Source: Achromobacter xylosoxidans
Lineage (GTDB): Bacteria; Pseudomonadota; Gammaproteobacteria; Burkholderiales; Burkholderiaceae_B
DNA length: 64,000 nucleotides
Assembly: GCF_001457475.1 (NCBI RefSeq)
Contig: NZ_LN831029.1
Span: 3,844,001 to 3,908,000, forward strand
Reading direction: 5' to 3'
Both the position numbers and the translations under genes were made by a program. The notes beneath the pieces were generated by a model. It was not told where the DNA came from. It made no database searches and worked only from the letters and a program-made list of their open reading frames with translations. Below, one piece after another: positions 31,988 through 40,586 of this stretch (position 1 is the stretch's first letter; the number at the start of each line of letters is the position of its first letter).

Positions 31988-32791
31988 ATGGAACCCAAGA
32001 TTTTCACTGTCCGCGCCTCCAGCTGGGGCCGCCTGTTCGACTGCGCTCACGCTTGGGAAGGCACGCACATCCTGGGCATGAAGAAGCCCGCCGGCGTGCG
32101 CGCGCTGCTGGGCACCGCCGTGCATGCTGGCACGGCCGCGTTCGACCGCGCCCGCCTGGACGGCACGGACTGCACGCCCGACGATGCCGCCGGCGTCCTG
32201 GTGGACGAGCTGCGCAACCCTGCCCAGGACGTCGACATGGCGCAGGACGGCCTGTCCATCGACGAGGCCGAGCGCATCGCCCTGGTGGTGCTGGTCAAGT
32301 ACTGCGCCGAAATCGCGCCCCGCTTCGAGTACATCGACGTCGAGACGACGCTGGACCCGCTCAATATCGACTGCGGCAACGGCATGACCGTGCGCCTGAC
32401 CGGCACCATGGACCGCGCCCGAGTGGCCGCGACCGAGGGCGGCATCGTAGTGCCCGACGTCAAGACTGGCACGCGTGTCCTGGTCGACGGCAAGGCAGTG
32501 ACCCAGGGCCGCGCCGCACAGACGGGCACCTACCAGCTCATGTACGAGGCCACCAAGAAGGTCACGACGGTCGGATCGCAAATCATCGCCCTGTCCACCA
32601 GCAGCCGGCCGGCCGCGGCCGTGAGCCCCATTTTCGACGCCCGCCGCGTGATGGTCGGCGAGCCCGACAAGCCCGGCCTGCTCGAACACGCTGCGGCGAT
32701 GTTCCGCACCGGCCTGTTTCCCCCGAACCCCTCCAGCGTCCTGTGCAGCCCCAAGTACTGCGCGCGCTGGTCGTCCTGCCTTTTCCGATAA
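31988..32791 (+). CDS. Cas4/RecB-type PD-(D/E)XK exonuclease
   Basis: 267 residues. Nuclease motifs: GTAVHAG with His46, GTMDR (139-143), PDVKTG (156-161) and QTGTYQ (178-183). Cys19 plus Cys253, Cys258 and Cys264 are placed like the four iron-sulfur ligands of Cas4 and AddB. It precedes recT by one small gene, so it probably resects ends for RecT annealing, as in other phage exonuclease-annealase pairs. Confidence 0.82.
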   Translation: MEPKIFTVRASSWGRLFDCAHAWEGTHILGMKKPAGVRALLGTAVHAGTAAFDRARLDGTDCTPDDAAGVLVDELRNPAQDVDMAQDGLSIDEAERIALVVLVKYCAEIAPRFEYIDVETTLDPLNIDCGNGMTVRLTGTMDRARVAATEGGIVVPDVKTGTRVLVDGKAVTQGRAAQTGTYQLMYEATKKVTTVGSQIIALSTSSRPAAAVSPIFDARRVMVGEPDKPGLLEHAAAMFRTGLFPPNPSSVLCSPKYCARWSSCLFR

Positions 32792-32806
32792 CCAGAGGAG
32801 CCCCGC

Positions 32807-33028
32807 ATGTCCCTTCACCCCGTCAGCCGCGACGTGTTCGTCCGGCGCACCGATCAGGCCGGCAAGTCGGTCGTGACCCAGCACCTGGCCTGGGATCCCG
32901 CCCAGTTCTTGGTCAGCCAAGTCGAGCAGTACCACCGCGACGCCAAGCCCGAGGAGCGCCAGACCGTCGCGCTCGCCACCGCCGCGGAGTACCGCGACTA
33001 CCGCAACAGCCACAAGCAAGGACGCTGA
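32807..33028 (+). CDS. Small phage protein between exonuclease and recT
   Basis: 73 residues, charged, with DVFVRRTDQAGKSVVTQHLAW at the start and a helical, Arg/Glu-rich end. Good ribosome site (AGAGGAG). Its place suggests an accessory of the recombination pair. No family recognised. Confidence 0.65.
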   Translation: MSLHPVSRDVFVRRTDQAGKSVVTQHLAWDPAQFLVSQVEQYHRDAKPEERQTVALATAAEYRDYRNSHKQGR

Positions 33029-33030
33029 TT

Positions 33031-34242
33031 ATGACTCAGACCACCACCGTTCAGAGCCTGCGCGCGGCGCCCGAAGCTCAGATGCCTGTCGTCGCCCCCG
33101 GATTCGGCAGCTTGCAGAGCTTCGAGCTGATGCAGCGCGCCGCCAACCTTCTGGCCAGCAGCACCCTGGTGCCGGCGCAATACCGCAAGGTCATCGAGAA
33201 GCTGGACAAGTACGGCAACGTCAAGGAATCGCGCGAGAACCCCAACGCCCTTGCGAACGCCGTTGTGGCGCTGAACATGGCGCAGCGCATGGGCGCCGAC
33301 CCGCTCATGGTCATGCAAAACCTTTACATCGTCGAGGGCCGCCCGTCCTGGTCCTCGCAATGGATCATCGCGGCCGTCAACGGCTGCGGAAGGTTCTCCC
33401 CGCTACGCTTCGATATCAAGGTCCTGGGCCCCAAGGCCATCGACTACAAGTCGACCTACTGGGAAGCCGGTGAACGCCGCAGCAAGGTCGAGAAGGTCGA
33501 AATCGTCGACAAGGTCTGCGTAGCCTGGGCGATCGAGAAGGAAACCGGCGAGCGCCTGGAATCGCCCGCCGTGTCGATTGAAATGGCGGTGCGCGAGGGG
33601 TGGTACACCAAGACTGGCAGCAAGTGGCAGACCATGGACGAGGTCATGCTTCGCTACCGCACGGCCAGCTTCTTCGGCAAGCTCTATGCACCGGAACTGC
33701 TGATGGGCCTGCAGACGGTCGAGGAAGCGCAGGACATCATCGAGGCAACGGCTGGCCCGGATGGCACGATCAGCGTGAACGTGGACGAACTGCGCGCCAA
33801 TGCAGCGCCCGCGCAGCGTCAGCCGTCGGCCGCGCCCGCCGACGTCACCGATGTGGAAAGCCGGGACGCACAACAGACTGCGCAAGTCGACACCGCTCCC
33901 GCGCAGGCGCAAGCCGAGGCCGGTAATCCGGCGCCGCGCGCGGCTACGGCCGCCAAGGCCTCGTCCGAGCCGCAGGCCAATCCCAGCGAGCAGGGCCAAG
34001 CCGAACTGCCCAACGCTGGCAACGAAGGCGGCGGCCTGGATCCGGCCAAGGTGGAACACCAGATCCAATACGCCAAGACCATCGATGTCCTGGACTTGGC
34101 CAGCGACTCGATCGACGGCGTAGACGACCTTGGCGAGCGAGCCCGGCTGCACCAGCTGTACCAATCGCGCCGCCTGTCTCTCACGTCCGAGGCCCAGCGC
34201 GCTGGCAGCACGCGGCGCCGCAGCGTCCAGGCGCCCGAATAA
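33031..34242 (+). CDS. recT: RecT-family ssDNA annealing protein
   Basis: 403 residues from ATG 33031. The RecT signature covers ~35-250: AVVALNMAQRMGADPLMVMQNLY, then WSSQWIIAAVNGCGRF, and a later VMLRYRTASFFGKLYAPELLMG. After ~250 comes a Pro/Ala/Gln/Asp-rich linker, then a conserved helical tail (LGERARLHQLYQSRRLSL) that may bind SSB or the partner nuclease. RecT anneals homologous single strands in phage recombination. Confidence 0.9.
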   Translation: MTQTTTVQSLRAAPEAQMPVVAPGFGSLQSFELMQRAANLLASSTLVPAQYRKVIEKLDKYGNVKESRENPNALANAVVALNMAQRMGADPLMVMQNLYIVEGRPSWSSQWIIAAVNGCGRFSPLRFDIKVLGPKAIDYKSTYWEAGERRSKVEKVEIVDKVCVAWAIEKETGERLESPAVSIEMAVREGWYTKTGSKWQTMDEVMLRYRTASFFGKLYAPELLMGLQTVEEAQDIIEATAGPDGTISVNVDELRANAAPAQRQPSAAPADVTDVESRDAQQTAQVDTAPAQAQAEAGNPAPRAATAAKASSEPQANPSEQGQAELPNAGNEGGGLDPAKVEHQIQYAKTIDVLDLASDSIDGVDDLGERARLHQLYQSRRLSLTSEAQRAGSTRRRSVQAPE

Positions 34243-34257
34243 GGCCAGGTGACCGAC

Positions 34258-35418
34258 ATGGCTTTGTTCCGCAACCTCTCGGTCTACAGCCTACCCGGCG
34301 GGTGGGCCGTATCCCTGCCCCAGCTGGTCGGCATGCTGGAGCAGCATCAATTCGTGCCCACGACCGACCTGCAGGCCGAGTCCACCGGCTGGGCGCCGGT
34401 TCACGAGGGCTACGGGCTCGTGCACGAGGTGCAGGGCCATCTGCTGCTGCGCCAACGCACCGAATCGCGCGTGATGCCCACCAAGGCGATCGACCTGCAG
34501 GTGCAAGAAGCTGCGGCGAAGGTCGAGGAGGCCCAGGGCTACAAGCCCGGCAAAAAGCAGCGCAAGGAGATCCGCGAACGGGTCATCGACCAGATGCTGC
34601 CCGCGGCGTTCCGGCAGCAGGACGATGTGCTGGTCTGGATCGACACCTACGCCGGCCGCCTGGGAATTGACAGCGCCTCGAGCGGCCCGCGCGACGCCGC
34701 GGTCGCCCTGCTGTGCGAGAGCATCGACCACTTCGCGCTTGACCGCCTGTCCGTGCGCACGGCGGCGGCCGGCGCGATGACTGCCTGGCTCGCCGATGAT
34801 GAGGCGCCGGAAGGCTTCACCATTGACACGCTGGCGGACCTGCGGGCGGCGGGCGAAGGCGCCGGCGCCGTGCAGTACGTCAATCGCCCCCTGGACCCTG
34901 CGGAGGTGCGCCACCACATCCAAAGCGGCATGCAGTGCACTCGCCTCGCCCTGACGTGGCAGGACCGCATCTCGTTCGTGCTGGATGACGAACTGGTGCT
35001 GAAACGCATCGTCCCCGCCGACGTCGTGCAGATGGACGTCGAACGCTCCGCCAAGACGGAAGCCGAGGAATTCGAGGCTGATTTTTTCCTCATGGCGACC
35101 ACCTTGCGCGGCCTGGTGGCCGACCTGGTCGACGCCCTGGGCGGCGAATACGTCGACGACCGCCAAGCGGACATGTTCCGCACCAGCACCGGCCCGGCCC
35201 TGCGCGCCGACGACACCGACGACGACGGCGACGACCCGCTGCTGGCAGAAGCCCGCCGCGTGGTGGTCGAGAACCGCCGCGCGTCCATTTCCCTTGTTCA
35301 GCGCCATCTGCGCATTGGCTACAACCGCGCCGCGTCGCTTCTCGAAGCCCTCGAGCTGCGCGGTGTGGTGACGGCCATGCGCCCTGATGGTGGCCGTGAA
35401 TTGCTTGCCATCTCCTGA
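34258..35418 (+). CDS. rdgC: RdgC fused to an FtsK-gamma-like DNA-binding domain
   Basis: 386 residues from ATG 34258. Residues 1-300 follow RdgC throughout: MALFRNLSVYSLPGGWAV, LLRQRTESRVMPT, QGYKPGKKQRKEIRE, GAMTAWLADDEAPEGFTID, QCTRLALTWQDRISFVL. After an acidic linker (DDTDDDGDDPLL), residues 325-386 match the FtsK gamma winged helix (ENRRASISLVQRHLRIGYNR, AASLLEALELRGVV). RdgC normally ends near residue 300. RdgC forms a DNA-encircling ring that opposes RecA; the added domain suggests sequence-directed loading. It sits between recT and an SMC-like ATPase. Confidence 0.9.
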   Translation: MALFRNLSVYSLPGGWAVSLPQLVGMLEQHQFVPTTDLQAESTGWAPVHEGYGLVHEVQGHLLLRQRTESRVMPTKAIDLQVQEAAAKVEEAQGYKPGKKQRKEIRERVIDQMLPAAFRQQDDVLVWIDTYAGRLGIDSASSGPRDAAVALLCESIDHFALDRLSVRTAAAGAMTAWLADDEAPEGFTIDTLADLRAAGEGAGAVQYVNRPLDPAEVRHHIQSGMQCTRLALTWQDRISFVLDDELVLKRIVPADVVQMDVERSAKTEAEEFEADFFLMATTLRGLVADLVDALGGEYVDDRQADMFRTSTGPALRADDTDDDGDDPLLAEARRVVVENRRASISLVQRHLRIGYNRAASLLEALELRGVVTAMRPDGGRELLAIS

Positions 35419-35427
35419 GGAGCAACC

Positions 35428-37212
35428 ATGCGAATCAACCGTATCACCGTCGAGAACTTCCAGGGCGCCCGCGCCGTGGACCTGCAGTTGCCCACCCCGC
35501 TCGCGCTGGTGTCGGGCCTGAATGGCGCCGGCAAGTCGACCGTCGCCGAAGCCGTCCGCCTGGCGCTGCAGGGCACGCCGGAACGGGTCGGCCTGAAAAA
35601 AGAGTACGACATGCTGGTCAGCGACGGCGCGAAGCTGGGCGCGGTGACCGTGGAACTGGACGCCGGCGCCGTGTCGATGACACTGCCCAAGGGCGTGGCG
35701 GATGGCCAGGACCTGGTGCCGACCAGCCCGGCCCTGCCCTTCGTCCTGGCGCCCGAACGCTTCGCCCAGGCCGAGGCCAACGACCGGCGCAGCCTGCTGT
35801 TCACGCTGACCGGCGCGAAGATCCGCCCCGACGATATCGCCGCCCGCCTGCTGGCCCGGACATGCAACGCCGAGCTGGTGACCCAGATCAAGCCCATCCT
35901 GCGTACCGGGTTCGCCGCGGGCTCAAAGTACGCCAAGGACCAGGCCACCCAGGCCAAGGGTGCCTGGCGCACCGTCACCGGAGAAGCCTACGGTGAGGTC
36001 AAGGCCAAGGACTGGGCGGCCGACGAGCCCGCGTTCGACCGCGCGGCACTCGAGAACACCGGCGCGGAGCTGGCCGGCCTGGACGAACGCATCGAGGCGA
36101 CGGCGCAATCGCTGGGCAAGCTGGTGCAGAAGGCCGAGGCCTACGCGGCGGCGCGCGATCAGCTGGCCGCGCGCCAGGCCAAGGCGGCGCGCCTGCCCGA
36201 GCTGAACCGCAAGCTGGAATACGACCTTGCCGAGCATGGCAAGGCAGTCGCGCACGTCGAAGCGCTCCAGCTGCGCGCTGGCGCCGGCCCGCGGACGGGC
36301 CTGGTGCACGAACTGGCCATCTGCCTGGACGACGTCTACAACTGCGAGAAGGTGACCCTGCTGCTGCCCGGGCCGCTCGATATGCGGATCCTCGAAGTGC
36401 TGGAGCGCTACGAGGTCCAGTACGGGAAGCTCGACGCCCCCGGCGACGCCGAAGCCGCGGGCGCGCTGCCCAAGGCCATCGATGCCCGCGAGCTGATGGC
36501 GCGCAGCGTGGAAAACGACCGCCGCGATATCGCCGCCGCCCAAGAAGCCGCAGCCAGCTTGGAAGCCGTGAACGCTCCGGAGGCGATCGACACCGCCGAC
36601 GTCGAAGCCGTGCGCGCGCAACTCAACGCCCTCAAGGAGCAGCGCAAGGAAGTGCACGAGCGGGTGCAGGCGCTGCTGAACGCCAAGCAAGCCGCCGACA
36701 GCGCGAAACAGCGCACCGCCAACGCAGCGCAGTACCACGGTGAGGTACAGGCCTGGGCCAAGATCGGCGACGCGCTGGCGCCCGACGGCATCCCCGGCGA
36801 AATCCTGGCCGAAGCCCTGCAGCCGATGAACGACCGTCTCGCTCACCTGGCCAGCCTGGCCAACTGGCCGGCGGTGGCGATCGCCGGCGACATGGCCATC
36901 ACCTACGGCGGCCGCGCCTATCGGCTTCTGTCCGAGTCCGAGCGCTGGCGCACCGACGCCCTGATCGGGCTGGCGCTGGCCGCCCAGTCCGGGCTGCGCT
37001 GCGTGCTGCTGGACCGCTTCGATTGCCTGGATCAGCCAGGCCGCGGCGACCTGCTGGGGCTGCTCGACACTCTGGCCGCCGACGGCGAACTCGACACCGC
37101 CCTGGTGCTGGGCACCCTGAAATCCGCCCCGCCCGCCCCCACCGACCTTTTCACCAGCCACTGGATCGACCACGGCACCAACGCCCAGCCCGCGCTGCGC
37201 GCCGCCGCCTGA
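35428..37212 (+). CDS. SMC/Rad50-like ATPase
   Basis: 594 residues. Walker A GLNGAGKST (30-38), a coiled-coil middle (about 190-460, with broken heptads), a signature-like LLSESERWRTDALIGLALA near 510 in place of LSGGE, and Walker B CVLLDRFDCLDQ. The layout matches phage ATPases of the RecF/SbcC/Rad50 group. It has no nuclease domain itself; the DnaQ-type exonuclease gene follows 15 bases later and may be its partner. Confidence 0.85.
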   Translation: MRINRITVENFQGARAVDLQLPTPLALVSGLNGAGKSTVAEAVRLALQGTPERVGLKKEYDMLVSDGAKLGAVTVELDAGAVSMTLPKGVADGQDLVPTSPALPFVLAPERFAQAEANDRRSLLFTLTGAKIRPDDIAARLLARTCNAELVTQIKPILRTGFAAGSKYAKDQATQAKGAWRTVTGEAYGEVKAKDWAADEPAFDRAALENTGAELAGLDERIEATAQSLGKLVQKAEAYAAARDQLAARQAKAARLPELNRKLEYDLAEHGKAVAHVEALQLRAGAGPRTGLVHELAICLDDVYNCEKVTLLLPGPLDMRILEVLERYEVQYGKLDAPGDAEAAGALPKAIDARELMARSVENDRRDIAAAQEAAASLEAVNAPEAIDTADVEAVRAQLNALKEQRKEVHERVQALLNAKQAADSAKQRTANAAQYHGEVQAWAKIGDALAPDGIPGEILAEALQPMNDRLAHLASLANWPAVAIAGDMAITYGGRAYRLLSESERWRTDALIGLALAAQSGLRCVLLDRFDCLDQPGRGDLLGLLDTLAADGELDTALVLGTLKSAPPAPTDLFTSHWIDHGTNAQPALRAAA

Positions 37213-37227
37213 CACAAGGACCACGAC

Positions 37228-37842
37228 ATGCAAAACCTGGGATTCTTCTACGACACCGAAACCACCGGCCTGCCGCAGTTCAAGGAGCCGTCTGGACACC
37301 CCGGCCAGCCCCACATTGTGCAACTGGCCGCGGCGCTGGTCGACCTGGACTCGCGCGAGACGGTCGCCAGCCTGGACCTGGTCGTCCGGCCGGACGGCTG
37401 GATCATCCCCGATGAGGTCACCGAGGTCCACGGCATCACCACCGAGTACGCCCTGGCGGTGGGCGTGCCCGAGACGCTGGCCCTGTCCCTGTTCCTGGAA
37501 ATGTGGGCCGGACGCAAGCGCATCGCACACAACGAGTCCTTCGATGCCCGCATCATCCGCATCGCCCAGCACCGCGCCGGCGAGCTGGAGCACGACCTGG
37601 AACGCTGGAAGGCCGGCACGGCCGAATGCACCGCACGCCTGGCCACGCCCATCCTGAAACTGCCGCCCACCGCCAAGATGGTGGCCGCCAATCGCCACCA
37701 CTACAAGACGGCAAACCTGAGCGAGGCGGTGCTGTTCTTCACCGGCAAGCCGCTGGAGAACGCGCATAGCGCCTTGGCGGACGTGCGCGGCTGCATGGAC
37801 GTCTATTTCGGCATCCAGGACCTGCAAAGGGAGGCCGCGTAA
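37228..37842 (+). CDS. DnaQ-type 3'-5' exonuclease
   Basis: 204 residues. DEDDh motifs: Exo I DTETTG (9-14), Exo II IAHNESFDARII with Asp, and Exo III AHSALADVRGC with His and Asp. An insertion around residues 120-150 lengthens it compared with the host epsilon subunit core. A role in phage DNA recombination or editing is likely because of its neighbours. Confidence 0.9.
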   Translation: MQNLGFFYDTETTGLPQFKEPSGHPGQPHIVQLAAALVDLDSRETVASLDLVVRPDGWIIPDEVTEVHGITTEYALAVGVPETLALSLFLEMWAGRKRIAHNESFDARIIRIAQHRAGELEHDLERWKAGTAECTARLATPILKLPPTAKMVAANRHHYKTANLSEAVLFFTGKPLENAHSALADVRGCMDVYFGIQDLQREAA

Positions 37843-37844
37843 TC

Positions 37845-38333
37845 ATGCATCCCTACATGAACCGCCACGACCGGCGCCAGGCCCGGCGCGCCGAGGGCCG
37901 ACGGCCTCGGGCGGGGCGCATGGCGCGTCCCATGGCCGCCCCGATGATTATGGGCTCAGAAATCGTGATGCGCCCCCTGGAACAGCTGTTCGACGAGCTG
38001 GACCGGACCGGCAAGGTGTCGGTCAACGCCAAGGGCTACCCGACCTTCGTGGCCTGCGACGGCCACAAGTACGAGGCCGCGCCCGCGATCGAAGGGCTGA
38101 TCTGGCACTTCGAGATGTGGAGCATCCGCCACGCCAAGGAACTGCCGCTGCAGCCCCTGCGTGATCTGTACATCGCGCTGCACTACCTGGTGCCGATCCA
38201 GGAACGCACTATCGAAGGCCTGCGGCACGCACTGCCGATACTGCGCCGTGTGATCGCCTTGGGCCAGCGCGACGACCAGGGCGACCTGTTCCACCAAACC
38301 CGCATCAAGATCGCCATGGAGGCGCAGGCATGA
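37845..38333 (+). CDS. Phage protein of unknown function
   Basis: 162 residues. Highly basic first 35 residues (NRHDRRQARRAEGRRPRAGR), then a mixed domain with LEQLFDELDRTGKVSVNAKGY and a helical C-terminus. Two bases separate it from the exonuclease gene. Possible nucleic-acid binding; not recognised. Confidence 0.65.
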   Translation: MHPYMNRHDRRQARRAEGRRPRAGRMARPMAAPMIMGSEIVMRPLEQLFDELDRTGKVSVNAKGYPTFVACDGHKYEAAPAIEGLIWHFEMWSIRHAKELPLQPLRDLYIALHYLVPIQERTIEGLRHALPILRRVIALGQRDDQGDLFHQTRIKIAMEAQA

Positions 38334-39082
38334 GCAAGATCGAAAACACCTGGCGCCTGGCCCCGGTGGCCGCTGCACAGCACGAGCTGGCCGAGGTTCG
38401 CGCCGCCCTCGGCTTTCTTCCCCAAGGCTATACCGCCATGGCTGGCCTGGAGCGCCTCGCCGACCTGCTGGCGGCCGCGGAGCCTTCACCGACCTCGCCT
38501 GCAGTCAGCACCGAACAGGATGCCCCGATCACCGTTACCGTGGACCATGATCCGCGCGGCGTCAGCGTTGGCGTGTGGCAGGGATCGCACTGCATCTACA
38601 GCGGGGCGCATCCGCTGCCCGCCGCCGCTGGCCTATCCACGGCGGCGCACACCTACGGCGCCCCGGCTGAGGTGGCGGTGCGCATCGAGAACTACCTCAC
38701 CCACAACGGCCAGGAAAACTCGGTGAGCCTGCTGCTGTACGAGGCCATGAAAGCGCTGCGCGCTCCCGCTGCTGCCGATGTGCAAACCGCTGCCGCCCGC
38801 GACGTTCTGGCCGAGCGCCAGCGACAGATCAGCGTCGAAGGCCGGACGCCGGCGCATGACGACCAATACACCGCCGGCGACATGGCGAGTGCGGCGGCGT
38901 GCTACGCCGCCCAGGGTCGCCACCACTATCCGGAGCCGGGCCGCCCTGGACCGAGCTGGCCCTGGGCCGCCGAATGGTGGAAGCCCTCGACGTATCGCCG
39001 CAATCTGGAAAAGGCCGGCGCCCTGATCCTGGCTGAAATCGAGCGTTTGGACCGTGCAGCGCAACGCGCGGGGGATGCCTAA
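38330..39082 (+). CDS. Phage protein with ERQRQ...WPW...KAGALILAEIER module
   Basis: 250 residues. The C-terminal ~95 residues (DVLAERQRQISVEGRTPAHDD, WPWAAEWWKPST, NLEKAGALILAEIERLD) are a module found in many phage proteins and often at the end of unrelated domains. The N-terminal part has a helical segment and a beta centre of unclear fold. Overlaps both neighbours. Function unknown. Confidence 0.75.
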   Translation: MSKIENTWRLAPVAAAQHELAEVRAALGFLPQGYTAMAGLERLADLLAAAEPSPTSPAVSTEQDAPITVTVDHDPRGVSVGVWQGSHCIYSGAHPLPAAAGLSTAAHTYGAPAEVAVRIENYLTHNGQENSVSLLLYEAMKALRAPAAADVQTAAARDVLAERQRQISVEGRTPAHDDQYTAGDMASAAACYAAQGRHHYPEPGRPGPSWPWAAEWWKPSTYRRNLEKAGALILAEIERLDRAAQRAGDA

Positions 39083-39555
39083 TGGCCCTGCCCTACAGCA
39101 CCGCGACCAGCGGCGAGAAGGCACTTGGCGAGATCCAGAAGCTGCTGCGCGCCTTCGGCTGCAGCAAGTTCGGGAGCATGGTGGACGACGGCGCCGGCGA
39201 GCTGCTGGTGCAGTTCGAATACCGGGGCCGCCAGGTTTCCGTGAAGGCATCGACGAAGGGCTACGCCGCGGCCTGGCTCAAGGAGAACCCGTGGAGTCAT
39301 CGCCGCACCGGCACGCGGGCCCAGTACGAGAAAAAAGCCATGGACGTGGCGAGCGTCGCCGTGTATTCGATCCTGCGCGATTGGATCAAAGGCCAGATCA
39401 TGGCCATCGAGACTGGCATCCTCTCGTTCGAAGGCGCGTTTCTCGGTCAGATCATGCTGCCGACGGGCCATACCGTGCTGGAGCATGCAGCGGCGGCCAA
39501 CCTTCTGCCGGCGCCGGACGGCGGCCAGCAGAGCCGCCAGGCCGCGGAGGTGTGA
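39082..39555 (+). CDS. Phage protein of unknown function
   Basis: 157 residues. N-terminal alpha/beta part (ALGEIQKLLRAFGCSKFGSM, then LLVQFEYRGRQVSVKAST) and a helical middle (AVYSILRDWIKGQIMAIETG). Start overlaps the previous stop. Likely an early accessory protein; not recognised. Confidence 0.7.
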   Translation: MALPYSTATSGEKALGEIQKLLRAFGCSKFGSMVDDGAGELLVQFEYRGRQVSVKASTKGYAAAWLKENPWSHRRTGTRAQYEKKAMDVASVAVYSILRDWIKGQIMAIETGILSFEGAFLGQIMLPTGHTVLEHAAAANLLPAPDGGQQSRQAAEV

Positions 39556-39557
39556 AC

Positions 39558-39839
39558 ATGGCAGTCACCATCACTGATCATGCCGACGCCCGCCTGAAAG
39601 AGCGTCTGGGCCTGCCGAAGTCGGCCCGCGCTGCTGCCGCGCAGCGCGCCTTCGATCAAGGCAAGCGGCACGGCGACGCGGCCGGGAAGCTCAAGCGCTT
39701 CTTGGACAAGTGCTGGCTCCAGCACCGCAAGGCCAACAACGTCCGCATCCACGCTGAACACATCTGGTTTTTCGCCCACGAAACCCTGGTGACCGTCTAC
39801 GAGGTGCCCAGGAACATGCGCGCGGGCGCAAAGGACTGA
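39558..39839 (+). CDS. Small basic phage protein
   Basis: 93 residues from ATG 39558. It starts ITDHADARLKERLGLPKS and ends in a beta pattern (RIHAEHIWFFAHETLVTVYEVP), the shape of small RelE-like or mRNA-related folds, but without a partner antitoxin gene. The call is left open. Confidence 0.65.
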   Translation: MAVTITDHADARLKERLGLPKSARAAAAQRAFDQGKRHGDAAGKLKRFLDKCWLQHRKANNVRIHAEHIWFFAHETLVTVYEVPRNMRAGAKD

Positions 39840-39842
39840 ACT

Positions 39843-40586
39843 ATGAATGAACAGAACAACATCGCGCAGCCGGCGATTGTCGTCACGCTCACTCGCACCC
39901 TGGGTGCGTATGGCGCAGCGTTTGACCTCCCCGGACCGCACCGGGCATTTACGTACCACCACCAGCCGGGGAATATCGGGGCGCACCGCCTCGGTGCCGC
40001 TTGGCAAAAGGCAGCCAGCGGTAGTTCGGGCGACCTCATCGACAGAGGGCTGGGGCTGCTCAAGGCCCTACAGGAGGTCGGGTTCGGTGTCTTTGAGGTG
40101 TCGGAAATTGCCGCCCCTGTAGCCGAAGAGCGGGCTGCATGCCCTACCGACGTATGCAAAGCCGGGCAGGCCGATGCCGTGCTGTGCGCGAACGACGAGT
40201 GCGACCGCGCCAACGGGGTGCGGCCGCCCATGTGCCGCATCCCCGGGGTCCGCGAGGACGTGCTGCGACGCGCCGCCCTGGCAAGCGCCCCTGTAGCCGG
40301 GGAGCCAGTGGGCGTCGTGCAGCCCAACGGCAATACCTTCCGTCTTTCGCGGCCGCTGCCGGCGGGCACCAAGGTCTATGCCGTGCCCCAGGCCAGCGCC
40401 GAGGCGGGCGATGATGAGCTGGTTTACTTGGGCGCCACAGCGCCGCCTGTGCCGGCGTGGCTGCTGAAAAGCGCGCGGCGCATCAGCCACTACATGGCGA
40501 CGCATCACCCCGGCGAGTGGGCCATCTACGGGATTCAAATCCGGCGCGAGCCCAAGGCTTCCGCACAAGGAGGCATCAGTGGCTGA
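39843..40586 (+). CDS. Phage protein of unknown function, mosaic
   Basis: 247 residues made of three parts: an N-terminal domain (IVVTLTRTLGAYGAAFDLPG), a Cys-containing middle, and a C-terminal part with LKSARRISHYMATHHPGEWAIYG. Ala/Pro-rich joints suggest a modular, frequently recombined early protein. Overlaps the next gene by eight bases. Confidence 0.6.
   Translation: MNEQNNIAQPAIVVTLTRTLGAYGAAFDLPGPHRAFTYHHQPGNIGAHRLGAAWQKAASGSSGDLIDRGLGLLKALQEVGFGVFEVSEIAAPVAEERAACPTDVCKAGQADAVLCANDECDRANGVRPPMCRIPGVREDVLRRAALASAPVAGEPVGVVQPNGNTFRLSRPLPAGTKVYAVPQASAEAGDDELVYLGATAPPVPAWLLKSARRISHYMATHHPGEWAIYGIQIRREPKASAQGGISG

Noticed and set aside
31988..32791. Cas4 of a CRISPR adaptation module
   Set aside because: The motifs resemble Cas4, but no cas1, cas2 or repeats are present and it pairs with recT, so a phage exonuclease role is far more likely.
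39558..39839. Toxin of a toxin-antitoxin pair
   Set aside because: The size fits a RelE-like fold, but no antitoxin-like gene flanks it and it lies inside a continuous phage operon.
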